A stretch of 64,000 nt of DNA, taken from the IMG/VR virus record IMGVR_UViG_3300033183_000212, positions 82,618 to 146,617 of that record. One strand, written 5' to 3'. Shown one piece after another: positions 44,857-53,842 of the stretch. A program made the position numbers and the translations under genes. This stretch comes from a virus. Within the stretch, counting starts at the first letter, position 1. The number at the start of each line of letters is the position of its first letter. The notes below the pieces were generated by a model. It was not told where the DNA came from. It saw only the letters and a list, made by a program, of their open reading frames with translations, and made no database searches.

Positions 44857-47151
44857 ATGGCGTTTATAAACTCTGGTAAAAAAGGTAAAAGAGCTAGTGA
44901 CGTAAAAGGCGTCCTATCTACTGGTGAGCAATTTAACCAGCAAAATTATCTTATTCCTACTATTACCGGTTACTCTGTTACTGGAGATTCTGATTATGAA
45001 GCAGATGATCTAGCAGTAGACACCGCCGGTGGCCAGACTATTATACTCGCCGGAAGTGGTTTTAAATCCGGAGCTCAAGTTGTACTTGATGGTTCAACAA
45101 TTGGGTCTGTAACTGTAACTGATAGCAGCATATCTTTTGAAGCGCCAGCTAAAACAGGTGGAACTTATACTGTATACGTAACCAATCCTAGTGGTGGCAC
45201 CGCTGCTCTTACTCCTGGAATTTTATATTCTGGTACACCTACATGGTCTACCCCAGCAGCTGGCGCAGAGTTAGGACCTTATTATGAAACTACAAGCTAT
45301 TTAGATTCGTTTGTAGCAACCAATTCTGATGATGGTTCTTCGCCTATTGTCTATAGTTTGTATGATGGAGCTTTTCCGACCGGTGCTACTTTAGATAGTA
45401 ACGCTGGAACTTTATCTGGTACCGCACCTGTTGATGCTGGTAGTACCACATATTCATTTACAATCAAAGCGACCGATAGTGATCAGCAAGACACATTAAG
45501 ATCATTTACTCTTACAGTGAATGCTGATGTAGTGACATGGTCTTCACCATCTCAAACTCAAAATTTAGCATTAAATAGTCAAATCTCACCGTTAACTCTA
45601 CTTGCTACTAGCGCCGCTGGTTATGTTGTTTCTTATGCCGCAGATTCACTGCCAACTGGGTTGTCGTTGGCCGACGACAGTATCAGCGGAACACCAACTG
45701 TAGCAGGTTCTTCATATACAACACTAACAGCGACAGCTGCAACTACCGGTAGAACTGCAGACAGACTTATTACTTGGACGATCTCTGTAAGTGGAGATAC
45801 AAATTTTGGTAATGTAAATTTCTTAATTCAAGCTGACACTAGTGGAGCCAGCACAAGCAATAGTAATATCACTGATGCTTCATCTAATGCGATTAGCTTT
45901 ACCACACATGGTGATCCTAACTTAGGATCGTTATCTCCTTATGTTGATTCAGCCGGAGATATTCCATCCGGATATGACCCGGATAGTCATGCTGGATCTG
46001 TATATTTAGATGGAACTGGTGATACTTATAGTTCAACTGCTAGTAATACGCATAGACCTTCTGGCGATTTTACTATCGAATGCTGGATAAAACTTTATAC
46101 GATTATAGATACGTCCGGTATTTTTACTATTGGCAATACTTCAAACAATAACGCCAATATTGCTGTGAGACCTAAATCTAGTGGAGGATTAGGTTTTTGG
46201 GTAAACGGGTTTAGTAGCGAAACTACAACAGCAGGAAGTCTTCTTTCAACAGATACATGGTATCACGTCGCTCTTGTTAGAAATGGTAGTACAAACACGC
46301 TATATCTAGATGGAACTTCTGTCGCCAGCAACTCAAACACTCCGTCATTCTCTGGAACAACTTATATTGCTATAGGTAGAAAATATGGAGATAATACTAG
46401 CATTGAATTGATGAAAGGCTACATGTCTGATTTCAGATATACTAAGAGTGCTGTATACACTAGTAGCTTTACACCTCCGACGACTGGTCTTTCAAGCGGT
46501 TCAGCTTATGTGCATCTTCCTTTAAACGATGCTCGATTGTATGACGGCTCAACAAAACATAACATCCTATTATTTGGAAGTCCTACAGTAGACACATCAA
46601 TTAAGAAGTTCGGGACTGGATCAATAGATTTTGGTTCTTCCAGTTCAAATTACATTCATCTATATAATGGTGAACTTTCTAAAACTGGTACTACACTTCA
46701 AACAGGTACAGGAGATTTTACTCTAGAGTGGTGGATGTACTGTAATTCTGGGACTGGAAGATCTCTAAGAGTTGCACATAAAACTGGATACATAATTATA
46801 GCAGACACAACTAACACATATGGAGTGATGAACACGGTCGGTGCTGGTGATATTACAGTTGGTTACACTAACATCATCGATGCATCTAGTTCAATCACAG
46901 CACAAACATGGACATACTGCGCGCTTGTAAGAAGCAGTGGTACATACACATTATATCAAGGAACATCTGGTTCGGTAACTAATGTAGGAAGCAGTTCTAC
47001 AGGCGGAACTGATAACTTTACTATTTCAGAGTGGGGTAGAACAGATCAAGGCCTTGCAATGAACGGATATCTAGACGATATTAGATTCACAAAGGGTGTT
47101 GCAAGGACTATTACATCTGTTCCTTCATCAGCCTTTATCGGTAATGAATAA
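44857..47151 (+). CDS. Large adhesin-like protein: IPT, Ig-like and two LamG domains
   Basis: 764 residues. Residues about 30-130 are an IPT/TIG-type Ig domain (QTIILAGSGFKSGAQVVLDG). About 130-310 are two bacterial Ig-like repeats with LPTGLSLADDSISGTPTVAG and TGATLDSNAGTLSGTAPVDA. About 320-545 and 555-760 are two concanavalin/LamG-type sugar-binding domains (FTIECWIKLYT with WYHVALVRNGSTNTLYLDGT, and FTLEWWMYCNSG with WTYCALVRSSGTYTLYQG). It probably sticks to host or surface glycans. It lies between the portal and prohead genes, the spot where a Hoc-like capsid adhesin would make sense. That location on the particle is inference. Confidence 0.75.
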   Translation: MAFINSGKKGKRASDVKGVLSTGEQFNQQNYLIPTITGYSVTGDSDYEADDLAVDTAGGQTIILAGSGFKSGAQVVLDGSTIGSVTVTDSSISFEAPAKTGGTYTVYVTNPSGGTAALTPGILYSGTPTWSTPAAGAELGPYYETTSYLDSFVATNSDDGSSPIVYSLYDGAFPTGATLDSNAGTLSGTAPVDAGSTTYSFTIKATDSDQQDTLRSFTLTVNADVVTWSSPSQTQNLALNSQISPLTLLATSAAGYVVSYAADSLPTGLSLADDSISGTPTVAGSSYTTLTATAATTGRTADRLITWTISVSGDTNFGNVNFLIQADTSGASTSNSNITDASSNAISFTTHGDPNLGSLSPYVDSAGDIPSGYDPDSHAGSVYLDGTGDTYSSTASNTHRPSGDFTIECWIKLYTIIDTSGIFTIGNTSNNNANIAVRPKSSGGLGFWVNGFSSETTTAGSLLSTDTWYHVALVRNGSTNTLYLDGTSVASNSNTPSFSGTTYIAIGRKYGDNTSIELMKGYMSDFRYTKSAVYTSSFTPPTTGLSSGSAYVHLPLNDARLYDGSTKHNILLFGSPTVDTSIKKFGTGSIDFGSSSSNYIHLYNGELSKTGTTLQTGTGDFTLEWWMYCNSGTGRSLRVAHKTGYIIIADTTNTYGVMNTVGAGDITVGYTNIIDASSSITAQTWTYCALVRSSGTYTLYQGTSGSVTNVGSSSTGGTDNFTISEWGRTDQGLAMNGYLDDIRFTKGVARTITSVPSSAFIGNE

Positions 47152-47181
47152 TTGAAACGCACTCAAACTAAGGAGTAAATA

Positions 47182-47481
47182 ATGAGTGATATCAAAGACC
47201 TTATCCAACATGCTTTGGATCAAGATTATAATAAGGCAAGTGAAGTCTTTGGCCAAGTGATGAGTATCAAAACTCAAGAAGTTCTTGACCAAGCCAAGAT
47301 TAAACTTGCAGGTCAGATCTACAACGGCGAAGAAGCCGACCAAGAAGAAGACGAAGAGCTCGCTGCCATGAGTGACGAGGAGCTTGACGCTGCGCTTGAA
47401 GGAGAAGACGATGAGTCTGAGGAAGATGAGGTATCTGAAGAGGAAGAAGATGAAGCCTCAGATGATGACGAAGAACAGTAA
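47182..47481 (+). CDS. Acidic prohead core protein, gp67-like
   Basis: 99 residues. The N-terminal half (MSDIKDLIQHALDQDYNKAS followed by EVFGQVMSIKTQEVLDQAKI) resembles gp67 of T4, and the C-terminal 45 residues are almost entirely Asp and Glu. gp67 is an internal prohead core protein cut by gp21 during maturation. The position two genes before gp21 fits the T4 order gp67-gp68-gp21. AAGGAG lies 9 nt upstream of the start. Confidence 0.65.
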   Translation: MSDIKDLIQHALDQDYNKASEVFGQVMSIKTQEVLDQAKIKLAGQIYNGEEADQEEDEELAAMSDEELDAALEGEDDESEEDEVSEEEEDEASDDDEEQ

Positions 47482-47501
47482 GTAGTCAAAAAATTACTTT
47501 T

Positions 47502-47509
47502 TATAAATA
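47502..47509 (+). promoter_or_regulatory. T4-type late promoter TATAAATA
   Basis: An exact octamer 20 nt before the small gene at 47530, and so before gp21, gp22 and gp23. Confidence 0.75.
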
Positions 47510-47529
47510 ATTAGCAGAAATGTCAAGAT

Positions 47530-47727
47530 ATGAAAACTTTTCGTGACGTTCGAACAAAGAAAGAGAAACCTGTTTATTCTAAAAAAGTGGATGGGTTTCA
47601 AGTTGAGGTCCGTAAGAACTCTGGTAGATTTGAAGCGTATGTTGATGGCGACATGCTAGATGACTTCAAATCACAGAACGATGCAGTGAAGGCTGCTACG
47701 GAATTCATTAAACAGTACAGGGATTAA
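47530..47727 (+). CDS. Small prohead-region protein, gp68 position
   Basis: 65 residues, KTFRDVRTKKEKPVYSKKVD then DGFQVEVRKNSGRFEAYVDG, with a C-terminal helix NDAVKAATEFIKQY. It occupies the place of the small prohead core protein gp68 (T4 about 141 residues) but shows no clear similarity to it, so the role is inferred from order. It starts 20 nt after a late promoter and stops 2 nt before gp21. Basic and small, it might bind core or DNA. Confidence 0.5.
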   Translation: MKTFRDVRTKKEKPVYSKKVDGFQVEVRKNSGRFEAYVDGDMLDDFKSQNDAVKAATEFIKQYRD

Positions 47728-47729
47728 AG

Positions 47730-48389
47730 ATGAAGCTTATTGCGGAATTTACTGATCAGCACCTTGAAGTGCTAACTGAAGCCAAAGAGGATGGTGGTAA
47801 GAAGTACTCCATCGAAGGTATCTTTGCTCAGGCTGAACAGCAAAACCGTAACGGTAGAATCTATCCCCGTGGAATTATGGAATCTGCTGTACAGAAGTAT
47901 AATATAGAGCAGGTTGCAAAAGGTAGAGCTGTCGGAGAGCTGAACCATCCGGAAGGCCCAACAGTCAACCTTGATAAAGTTTCTCACAAGATCGAATCCT
48001 TGGATTGGCAAGGAAACGATGTTGTAGGAAAAGCCACTATCTTGGATACTCCAATGGGTAAGATCGTTCAAGGTCTACTCGAAGGCGGTGTACAACTAGG
48101 GGTTTCAACTCGTGGTATGGGTAGTCTTGAGCGGCGTGGTAACGTGAATGTAGTCAAAGACGACTTCCTTCTCAACGCGGTAGACATCGTGCAAGATCCA
48201 TCAGCACCTGGAGCTTTCGTTAATGGAATTATGGAAGGTGTAGAGTGGGTCTGGAATAACGGTATCATCGAAGCCAGGACAATTGAAAAGATGGAGACTG
48301 AAATTAAGAAAGCTCCGCGGAAGGGTCTCTACGAGGCTCAGGTTCGTGAGTTCAAGAATTTCCTCTCGTTGCTCAAAATTAGAAAATAA
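47730..48389 (+). CDS. gp21: Prohead core protease gp21
   Basis: 219 residues (T4 gp21 about 212). Catalytic features of the herpesvirus-assemblin-like fold are visible: His73 in GELNHPEG, Ser126 in LGVSTRGMGS, and NAVDIVQDPSAPGAF. The protein cleaves core proteins and capsid precursors at L/I-x-E sites during head maturation and then itself. Cleavage sites of this form are visible in gp23. It overlaps nothing and is followed 10 nt later by gp22. Confidence 0.95.
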   Translation: MKLIAEFTDQHLEVLTEAKEDGGKKYSIEGIFAQAEQQNRNGRIYPRGIMESAVQKYNIEQVAKGRAVGELNHPEGPTVNLDKVSHKIESLDWQGNDVVGKATILDTPMGKIVQGLLEGGVQLGVSTRGMGSLERRGNVNVVKDDFLLNAVDIVQDPSAPGAFVNGIMEGVEWVWNNGIIEARTIEKMETEIKKAPRKGLYEAQVREFKNFLSLLKIRK

Positions 48390-48399
48390 GGAGTCTGAT

Positions 48400-49461
48400 A
48401 TGTCTGAGAAAGACTTGGATCAATCCGAGCTCCATGACGACAACGAAGTTATGGAAGCCGTACACGATCCTAAAAACGCTGAAGCTCAGTCAGTCGCTTC
48501 TGTCGATAAAGCAGGTGACGCCACCGGTGCAGCCAAAAAGCGCAAGGGTGACCAAACCAAACAGGATCCGATGCCTAAACTTCCTGGCACAAAAGCTGGC
48601 ATGATCAATGCTGCTTACACCAAGATGTCTAGCATGAAGAAGGAAGACCTGGCTGCTTTGCTATCTAAAGTCATGGCCGAAGAGACCGAAGCCGAAGAAC
48701 AAGAAGCCGTTGCTGAAAAAGCCGACTTTGAGTACCAAGCTGATTTCTCTGAAGACCTCAAGGCTTTGATAGAAGACGAAGCTACTCTGTCTGAAGAATT
48801 CAAAACAAAAGCTGAAATCATCTTTGAAGCCGCTATCAAGTCGAAGCTGGCAGAAGAGATCGACAGACTCGAAGAGAAGTACAACGAAGAGTTGGCTGAA
48901 GAAGTCAAAGCTACGAAGGAAGACCTCGTCGAGAAAGTTGACAGCTACCTAAACTACGTGGTTGAAAAGTGGATGGAAGACAACCAAGTCGCTATCCAAT
49001 CTGGCCTCCGCGCTGAAATTGCTGAGAAGTTCATGAACGGTTTGAAAGACCTGTTCACCGAGTCTTACATCGAAGTGCCGGAAGCTAAGGTCGACCTAGT
49101 TGACGAACTCGCCGAAACTGTTGATGACCTTGAGCAGAAGCTCAATGCCACAACGGCTGACGCCATCAAGATGGCCGAGGAACTTGAGACCTACAAGCGT
49201 GATGCTATCATCCGCGAAGCCTCTCGTGATCTCGCCGAAACTCAAGTCGAGAAACTTAAGTCTTTGGTTGAAGACGTTGATTTTGAAGACGATGAAACTT
49301 TTGCTAAGAAAGTTCAAACTGTCAAGGAATCGTACTTCACGAAGAAGGCTGCTGAGTCTACACAAGAGATTCAAGAAGACGAAGACGGCGAAACACCTGT
49401 CGTTTCTTCTGGCTCGATGGCTCAATACCTCTCGGCACTCAAGAAAACCTCTGCCAAATAA
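48400..49461 (+). CDS. gp22: Prohead core scaffold protein gp22
   Basis: 353 residues starting at the ATG at 48400 (MSEKDLDQSELHDDNEVMEA), chosen because AAGGAG lies 6 nt upstream. The frame is open further upstream into gp21 but without good signals. The protein is acidic and nearly all helical, with long coiled coils (residues about 150-330, such as AEEIDRLEEKYNEELAEEVK). It is longer than T4 gp22 (about 269). It forms the internal core on which gp23 assembles and is then degraded by gp21. It is 12 nt before gp23. Confidence 0.92.
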   Translation: MSEKDLDQSELHDDNEVMEAVHDPKNAEAQSVASVDKAGDATGAAKKRKGDQTKQDPMPKLPGTKAGMINAAYTKMSSMKKEDLAALLSKVMAEETEAEEQEAVAEKADFEYQADFSEDLKALIEDEATLSEEFKTKAEIIFEAAIKSKLAEEIDRLEEKYNEELAEEVKATKEDLVEKVDSYLNYVVEKWMEDNQVAIQSGLRAEIAEKFMNGLKDLFTESYIEVPEAKVDLVDELAETVDDLEQKLNATTADAIKMAEELETYKRDAIIREASRDLAETQVEKLKSLVEDVDFEDDETFAKKVQTVKESYFTKKAAESTQEIQEDEDGETPVVSSGSMAQYLSALKKTSAK

Positions 49462-49473
49462 GGGAGAATCCAA

Positions 49474-50829
49474 ATGCAATCGTACGATAAACTCGTAGAA
49501 AAGTGGGCTCCGGTTCTGAACGAAGAGTCAGCCGGCGTCATTAAGGATGCACACCGTAGAGCTGTTACGGCTGCCATCCTTGAAAACCAAGAGAAAGCCT
49601 TCCGTGAGCAACGTGCTCAGTGGGGCATGTTGAGCGAAGCTCCGACAAACAGCGCCGTTGACGGCACAGTTTCCGGTGGTGGTGCTGCTGATAACTGGGA
49701 TCCGGTCCTGATCGCCCTGGTTCGTCGCGCTATGCCTAACCTGATGGCCTATGACATCTGTGGCGTTCAGCCTATGTCTGGTCCTACCGGCTTGATCTTC
49801 GCCATGAAGAGCGTCTACAAGAGAACCAAAGCTGGTGTTTCGGTTGGCGATGAAGCTCTGTTTAACGAGCCTGCTGTTGGCTTCTCTGGTGACTCGAACG
49901 CTACTGCCAATGGCGGTACTTCTGGTCTCGAGAGCGTCAGTGACACCGACACTGACAGCTCGATCGTTGACTCTGGTGCCTCGTATATTCCCACCTTGGG
50001 CGACGCTTACACCACGACCGAAGCTGAAAACCTCGGCACGGCTTCTGAAGCCTTTGCTGAAATGGGTTTCACAATCGAGAAAGCCACTGTTACAGCTAAG
50101 AGCCGTGCTCTGAAAGCTGAGTACAGCTTGGAATTGGCTCAGGACTTGAAAGCAATTCATGGCCTGGACGCTGAAACCGAGTTGGCCAACATCCTGTCGA
50201 CAGAGATTCTGGCTGAAATCAACCGTGAAGTTGTTCGCACGATCAACTCACAAGCCAAGATCGGTGCTCGTCAAGACGGCCTGCAAGTTAAGGGTATCTT
50301 TAACCTCTCGACCGACGCCGATGGCCGTTGGAGCGTTGAGAGGTTCAAGGGTCTGATCATGCAGATCGAGCGTGAAGCCAACACAATCGCTAAAGAGACC
50401 AGACGTGGTAAGGGCAACTTTATCATGTGCTCGAGCGATGTTGCTTCGGCCCTGGCAGCTTCGGGTATGTTGGACTATGCTCCGGCTATGGCTACCAACC
50501 TGCAAGTTGACGACACAGGCAACACCTTTGCTGGTGTCCTGAACGGTCGCACCCGTGTCTACATCGATCCGTATGCAACCGGTGATTACGTCACTGTTGG
50601 CTACAAGGGTACCAACCCCTACGACGCTGGTTTGTTCTACTGCCCGTACGTTCCTCTGACGATGGTTCGTGCTGTTGGTGAGGACACTTTCCAGCCGAAG
50701 ATTGGCTTCAAGACCCGTTATGGCATGGCTTCGAACCCCTTCGTTGGTTCTTCGCCCGCCGACGGTCTGGCCACGGTTCGTACGAACCAATACTATCGTG
50801 TATTCCGCGTGGACAACATCCTCGCCTAA
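49474..50829 (+). CDS. gp23: Major capsid protein gp23
   Basis: 451 residues (T4 gp23 about 521). Typical T4-type sequence: LVEKWAPVLNEESAGVIKDA at the start, NLMAYDICGVQPMSGPTGLI in the body, then RFKGLIMQIEREANTIAKET and NPFVGSSPADGLAT near the end. The expected gp21 cut lies after Glu55 in GMLSE-APTNS, which fits the L-x-E rule and would release a 55-residue propeptide. Codon use is strongly biased to C-ending codons, as in highly expressed genes. A perfect terminator follows 38 nt after the stop. No separate gp24 vertex gene is seen next to it. Confidence 0.97.
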   Translation: MQSYDKLVEKWAPVLNEESAGVIKDAHRRAVTAAILENQEKAFREQRAQWGMLSEAPTNSAVDGTVSGGGAADNWDPVLIALVRRAMPNLMAYDICGVQPMSGPTGLIFAMKSVYKRTKAGVSVGDEALFNEPAVGFSGDSNATANGGTSGLESVSDTDTDSSIVDSGASYIPTLGDAYTTTEAENLGTASEAFAEMGFTIEKATVTAKSRALKAEYSLELAQDLKAIHGLDAETELANILSTEILAEINREVVRTINSQAKIGARQDGLQVKGIFNLSTDADGRWSVERFKGLIMQIEREANTIAKETRRGKGNFIMCSSDVASALAASGMLDYAPAMATNLQVDDTGNTFAGVLNGRTRVYIDPYATGDYVTVGYKGTNPYDAGLFYCPYVPLTMVRAVGEDTFQPKIGFKTRYGMASNPFVGSSPADGLATVRTNQYYRVFRVDNILA

Positions 50830-50867
50830 TAAATGCGATAATAAAAGCCGGGACCACTCGGCCTTTC

Positions 50868-50895
50868 AAAGGACCCTTCGGGGTCCTTTTTTTTT
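50868..50895 (+). terminator. Strong intrinsic terminator after gp23
   Basis: AAAGGACCC at 50868-50876 pairs perfectly with GGGTCCTTT at 50881-50889 around a TTCG loop, followed by a run of T to 50895. A 9-bp stem with a UUCG tetraloop and U-tract is a classic rho-independent terminator. It separates the very highly expressed capsid gene from the next block. Confidence 0.95.
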
Positions 50896-50916
50896 GTGGT
50901 ATAATCTGTATAAATA
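50894..50916 (+). promoter_or_regulatory. Stacked promoters: extended -10 plus late octamer
   Basis: TTGTGGTATAAT (50894-50905) is an extended -10 element also present before gp55 and gp45. It is followed after 3 nt by an exact late octamer TATAAATA (50909-50916). Together they would transcribe the next genes in two phases. The gene start at 50923 is only 6 nt further, so a late transcript would be leaderless. Confidence 0.6.
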
Positions 50917-50922
50917 AGATCT

Positions 50923-51489
50923 ATGGCACTCACTACAAACTTCAACTATCTACAACCTACTTCCTTCAAGCTTGTTCTTGACAGGAAGAATTATCCTAAC
51001 CTCGAATTTTTCTGCCAGACCGTAACTCATCCTGGCATGATAATGAACGCAACTGAGTTGCCATACAAAAAAATCACGGGCATCCCCTTTCCTGGTGACA
51101 AGTTAACTTTCAACGAGTTATCTGCGAACATCATCCTCGACGAAGACATGAACGCCTACGCCGAGATGTATAACTGGATCCGCAGACTGTTGGATAACAA
51201 CCTAAGATCACCGTTAAACAGAACCGCAACGGCGCCGCCTCACTACGCAGACATTACTTTACACATGTTGAGCAGTGCAAACGAGACCACAAAGCAGATT
51301 CGTTACAGAGACTGTGTACCAACAGCTCTAGGTGACATTCAGCTTGAATCAACAGACACTGGTACTACGTTCATCACCTTTAATGCGTCGTTCAGGTTCT
51401 CATATTTTGAACTGCTAAATATAAGCAAGACAACTGGAGCAATCTCAGAATCGTTTACTGTGACAACGACTACTGGACGAGTATCTTAA
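50923..51489 (+). CDS. Tail tube-like protein (gp19/gp54 superfamily)
   Basis: 188 residues. The start FKLVLDRKNYPNLEFFCQTV followed by THPG resembles the first strands of tube-fold proteins (gp19, gp48, gp54). FNELSANIILDEDMNAYAEM and YNWIRRL correspond to the middle helix region, and FNASFRFSYFELL is near the end. It is likely a tube initiator or other tube-fold part of the baseplate, or the tail completion protein. It lacks a Shine-Dalgarno sequence: the ATG is 6 nt after a late promoter octamer. The exact T4 partner is unsure. Confidence 0.55.
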   Translation: MALTTNFNYLQPTSFKLVLDRKNYPNLEFFCQTVTHPGMIMNATELPYKKITGIPFPGDKLTFNELSANIILDEDMNAYAEMYNWIRRLLDNNLRSPLNRTATAPPHYADITLHMLSSANETTKQIRYRDCVPTALGDIQLESTDTGTTFITFNASFRFSYFELLNISKTTGAISESFTVTTTTGRVS

Positions 51490-51511
51490 TTTTTTATAAT
51501 GGAGTTATATT

Positions 51512-51958
51512 ATGATGGATCTTCAAACCATTCTAAGTGAGTGGGAGCAAGATTGTGTGATTAACGATATGAAGCTCGACGAAGCTTCTCGTGAATCTCC
51601 TAAACTACATGCCAAATACCTAGCACTTCTTTCAAACTATAAACTGATGCTCAAGCGAGCAGAGTTTAAACAAAAAGACCTGCTCAAAGACAAGTGGTTA
51701 TACTATAACGGAAAGATGGACCAGGACACTTTAAAAGAAAAAGGCTGGAATCCTGATCCGTTTGATGGCCTAAAGATTCTCAAAGGCGAGATGGAATACT
51801 ACTACGAGTCTGATCCTGAGATTCAAAAGTCTGAAGAGAAGATTCAGTACTATAAGACTGTGATAGATACTTTACAAGAGATCATAGATAATGTAAAGTG
51901 GCGCCATCAAAATATAAAGAACATCATCGAGTGGAAGAAGTTCCAATCAGGATCATGA
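51512..51958 (+). CDS. uvsY: Recombination mediator UvsY
   Basis: 148 residues (T4 UvsY about 137). LQTILSEWEQDCVINDMKLD at the start, SPKLHAKYLALLSNYKLMLK, a Lys-rich helix with DKWLYYNGKM, and KWRHQNIKNIIEWKKFQSG at the end are conserved UvsY motifs. It loads UvsX on single-stranded DNA covered by gp32 during recombination and repair. The next gene is UvsW, as in T4. Two adjacent ATG codons (51512 and 51515) could start it; GGAG is 7 nt before the first. Confidence 0.93.
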   Translation: MMDLQTILSEWEQDCVINDMKLDEASRESPKLHAKYLALLSNYKLMLKRAEFKQKDLLKDKWLYYNGKMDQDTLKEKGWNPDPFDGLKILKGEMEYYYESDPEIQKSEEKIQYYKTVIDTLQEIIDNVKWRHQNIKNIIEWKKFQSGS

Positions 51959-51966
51959 TTATATAA

Positions 51967-53460
51967 ATGGAAAAAATCGCGGTTTATAAAATTAACCATG
52001 CAACCATGCTGGTTAGATGCGATAGCGGTGTAGCAGCTGAATTAAATGAATTCTTTTCATTTTTTGTTCCAGGTTATCGCTTCATGCCAGCGTATCGCAA
52101 TAAAGTATGGGATGGAAAGATTCGTCTATTCAATGCAAGAAACAATTCTCTTCCAGTTGGTCTGTTTGATCACCTACTTAAGTTTTGTGAGCACAGAGAT
52201 TACGACCTAGATCAGCTAGAGTCAGACTATGGTGTTCCGGACTCAGCTAATAAGGTTCATCCACAGGAGATCATGTCTTATGTTCAAAGTCTTAATCTGC
52301 CTTGGGCTATTCACGATTATCAGTTCGATGCAGTCTGTTCAGCAATCCACAGAAAACGAGGGATTCTCGTATCTCCAACTGGATCCGGCAAATCCCTCAT
52401 TATATACACGTTGATTCGCTGGTACTTAGATAACTTTGATAAGAAAGTATTGGTGATTGTTCCTACCACATCATTGGTAGAGCAGATGTACGGTGACTTT
52501 AAAGAGTACGCAAGTAATGACGTATTTGATGCAGAAGGCGAGTGCCATAGGATCTATTCAGGTAAAGATAAGTTCTCAGAGTCTCGCGTTTATATCTCTA
52601 CCTGGCAATCGATCTATAAGTTTCCGCATGATTGGTTTTCAGAGTTTGGTGCTGTGTTTGGTGACGAGTGCCACGGCTTCAAGTCTAAGTCTCTCACTAC
52701 GATCATGGACAAGTGCAGTGAGGCTGAGTATCGGTTTGGTACAACAGGTACGTTAGACGGATCACAGACACATGAACTTGTATTGAATGGTTTGTTTGGT
52801 AGAACGTTTAAGGTTACCACCACTCGGTCATTGCAAGATAACGATACACTCGCTAAGTTAAACATCACTCGTTTAGTGTTGAATTATGATGAAAAGACTC
52901 GTAAGAATAACGTGGGCTTGACTTATCAAGATGAGATTGATTATATTGTAAGAAACGATAAGCGTAATAAACTTATTCGTAACCTAGCGTTAGACCAAAA
53001 AGGTAATACACTCGTCTTGTTTCAATATGTAGACAAACACGGTAAACCTCTGTTTGATCTTATCAGAGATAAGGCTGCTGAAGGCCGTAAGGTTTTCTTT
53101 GTTTCTGGCCAGACAGAGACGACAGATAGAGAGGCCATTCGTAAATTAACAGAGTCTCAGAAAGACGCGATCATTGTAGCTTCTCTAGGTACATTCTCGA
53201 CAGGGATAAATATTAGAAACCTACATAATATTATATTTGCTTCTCCATCTAAGTCGCAGATACGAGTGTTACAAAGTATCGGCCGAGGATTGAGAAAGAG
53301 TGACGATGGACGTCCTACTCAACTATTCGATATCTCAGATGATATGTCTCATAAAGGAAGAAAAAACTTTTCTCTGCTTCATTCCTTTGAAAGGCTAAAG
53401 ATGTATCAGAGCGAGAAGTTCGATTATAAAACTTACGGAATAGACATCGATGGAACTTAA
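51967..53460 (+). CDS. uvsW: DNA helicase UvsW
   Basis: 497 residues (T4 UvsW about 503). An N-terminal small domain (residues 1-110, ending HPQEIMSYVQSLNLPWAIHD) is followed by an SF2 helicase: Walker A PTGSGKS (137-143), DECH (233-236), STWQSIYK, and motif VI LQSIGRGLRKSD near residue 443. It unwinds branched DNA and R-loops, promoting the switch from origin-dependent to recombination-dependent replication. It overlaps the following small gene by 11 nt. Confidence 0.95.
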   Translation: MEKIAVYKINHATMLVRCDSGVAAELNEFFSFFVPGYRFMPAYRNKVWDGKIRLFNARNNSLPVGLFDHLLKFCEHRDYDLDQLESDYGVPDSANKVHPQEIMSYVQSLNLPWAIHDYQFDAVCSAIHRKRGILVSPTGSGKSLIIYTLIRWYLDNFDKKVLVIVPTTSLVEQMYGDFKEYASNDVFDAEGECHRIYSGKDKFSESRVYISTWQSIYKFPHDWFSEFGAVFGDECHGFKSKSLTTIMDKCSEAEYRFGTTGTLDGSQTHELVLNGLFGRTFKVTTTRSLQDNDTLAKLNITRLVLNYDEKTRKNNVGLTYQDEIDYIVRNDKRNKLIRNLALDQKGNTLVLFQYVDKHGKPLFDLIRDKAAEGRKVFFVSGQTETTDREAIRKLTESQKDAIIVASLGTFSTGINIRNLHNIIFASPSKSQIRVLQSIGRGLRKSDDGRPTQLFDISDDMSHKGRKNFSLLHSFERLKMYQSEKFDYKTYGIDIDGT

Positions 53461-53842
53461 ACAGTTTAAACTTACAAATGATGATGAGATTATTTGTGAA
53501 GTCGTAAAATGGACAGACGATGGAGATATTATAGTGCAAAGTGCTCTGCGCATCGTACAAGGCGAAGATCCTATGCGAGGAGTTCGCTTTTATTTCTTTA
53601 GACCCTTTATGGTATTTCAAAGTAATATGCCTCAAAGGATTAACGCGTCTCATGTTATCGCAGAAGCTGATCCTACAGAAGAGATGATGGAGCACTATGC
53701 CGGTGCAATCAACGATGAGATAGATCGAGTAAAAGACAGGAAAACAGTTACAGAAGATGACATTGCAGAATACAGACAAAAGATCTTAGACTTGTTTAAT
53801 CAAGATGATGAACCTATAACTGGAAAAAAACTAATTCACTAA
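53450..53842 (+). CDS. Conserved small phage protein between UvsW and gp55
   Basis: 130 residues. The first 60 residues (FKLTNDDEIICEVVKWTDDG, then DIIVQSALRIVQ) form a small beta barrel-like unit as in Sm-like proteins. The rest is helical and acidic. I have seen such proteins near uvsW in T4-like marine phages but know no function. It overlaps UvsW at the start and shares a base with the next gene, so it is part of the same transcript. Confidence 0.5.
   Translation: MELKQFKLTNDDEIICEVVKWTDDGDIIVQSALRIVQGEDPMRGVRFYFFRPFMVFQSNMPQRINASHVIAEADPTEEMMEHYAGAINDEIDRVKDRKTVTEDDIAEYRQKILDLFNQDDEPITGKKLIH

Noticed and set aside
48283-48399. Upstream extension of the gp22 frame into gp21
   Set aside because: The added residues are Arg-rich and out of character for gp22, while the ATG at 48400 has AAGGAG at the right distance.
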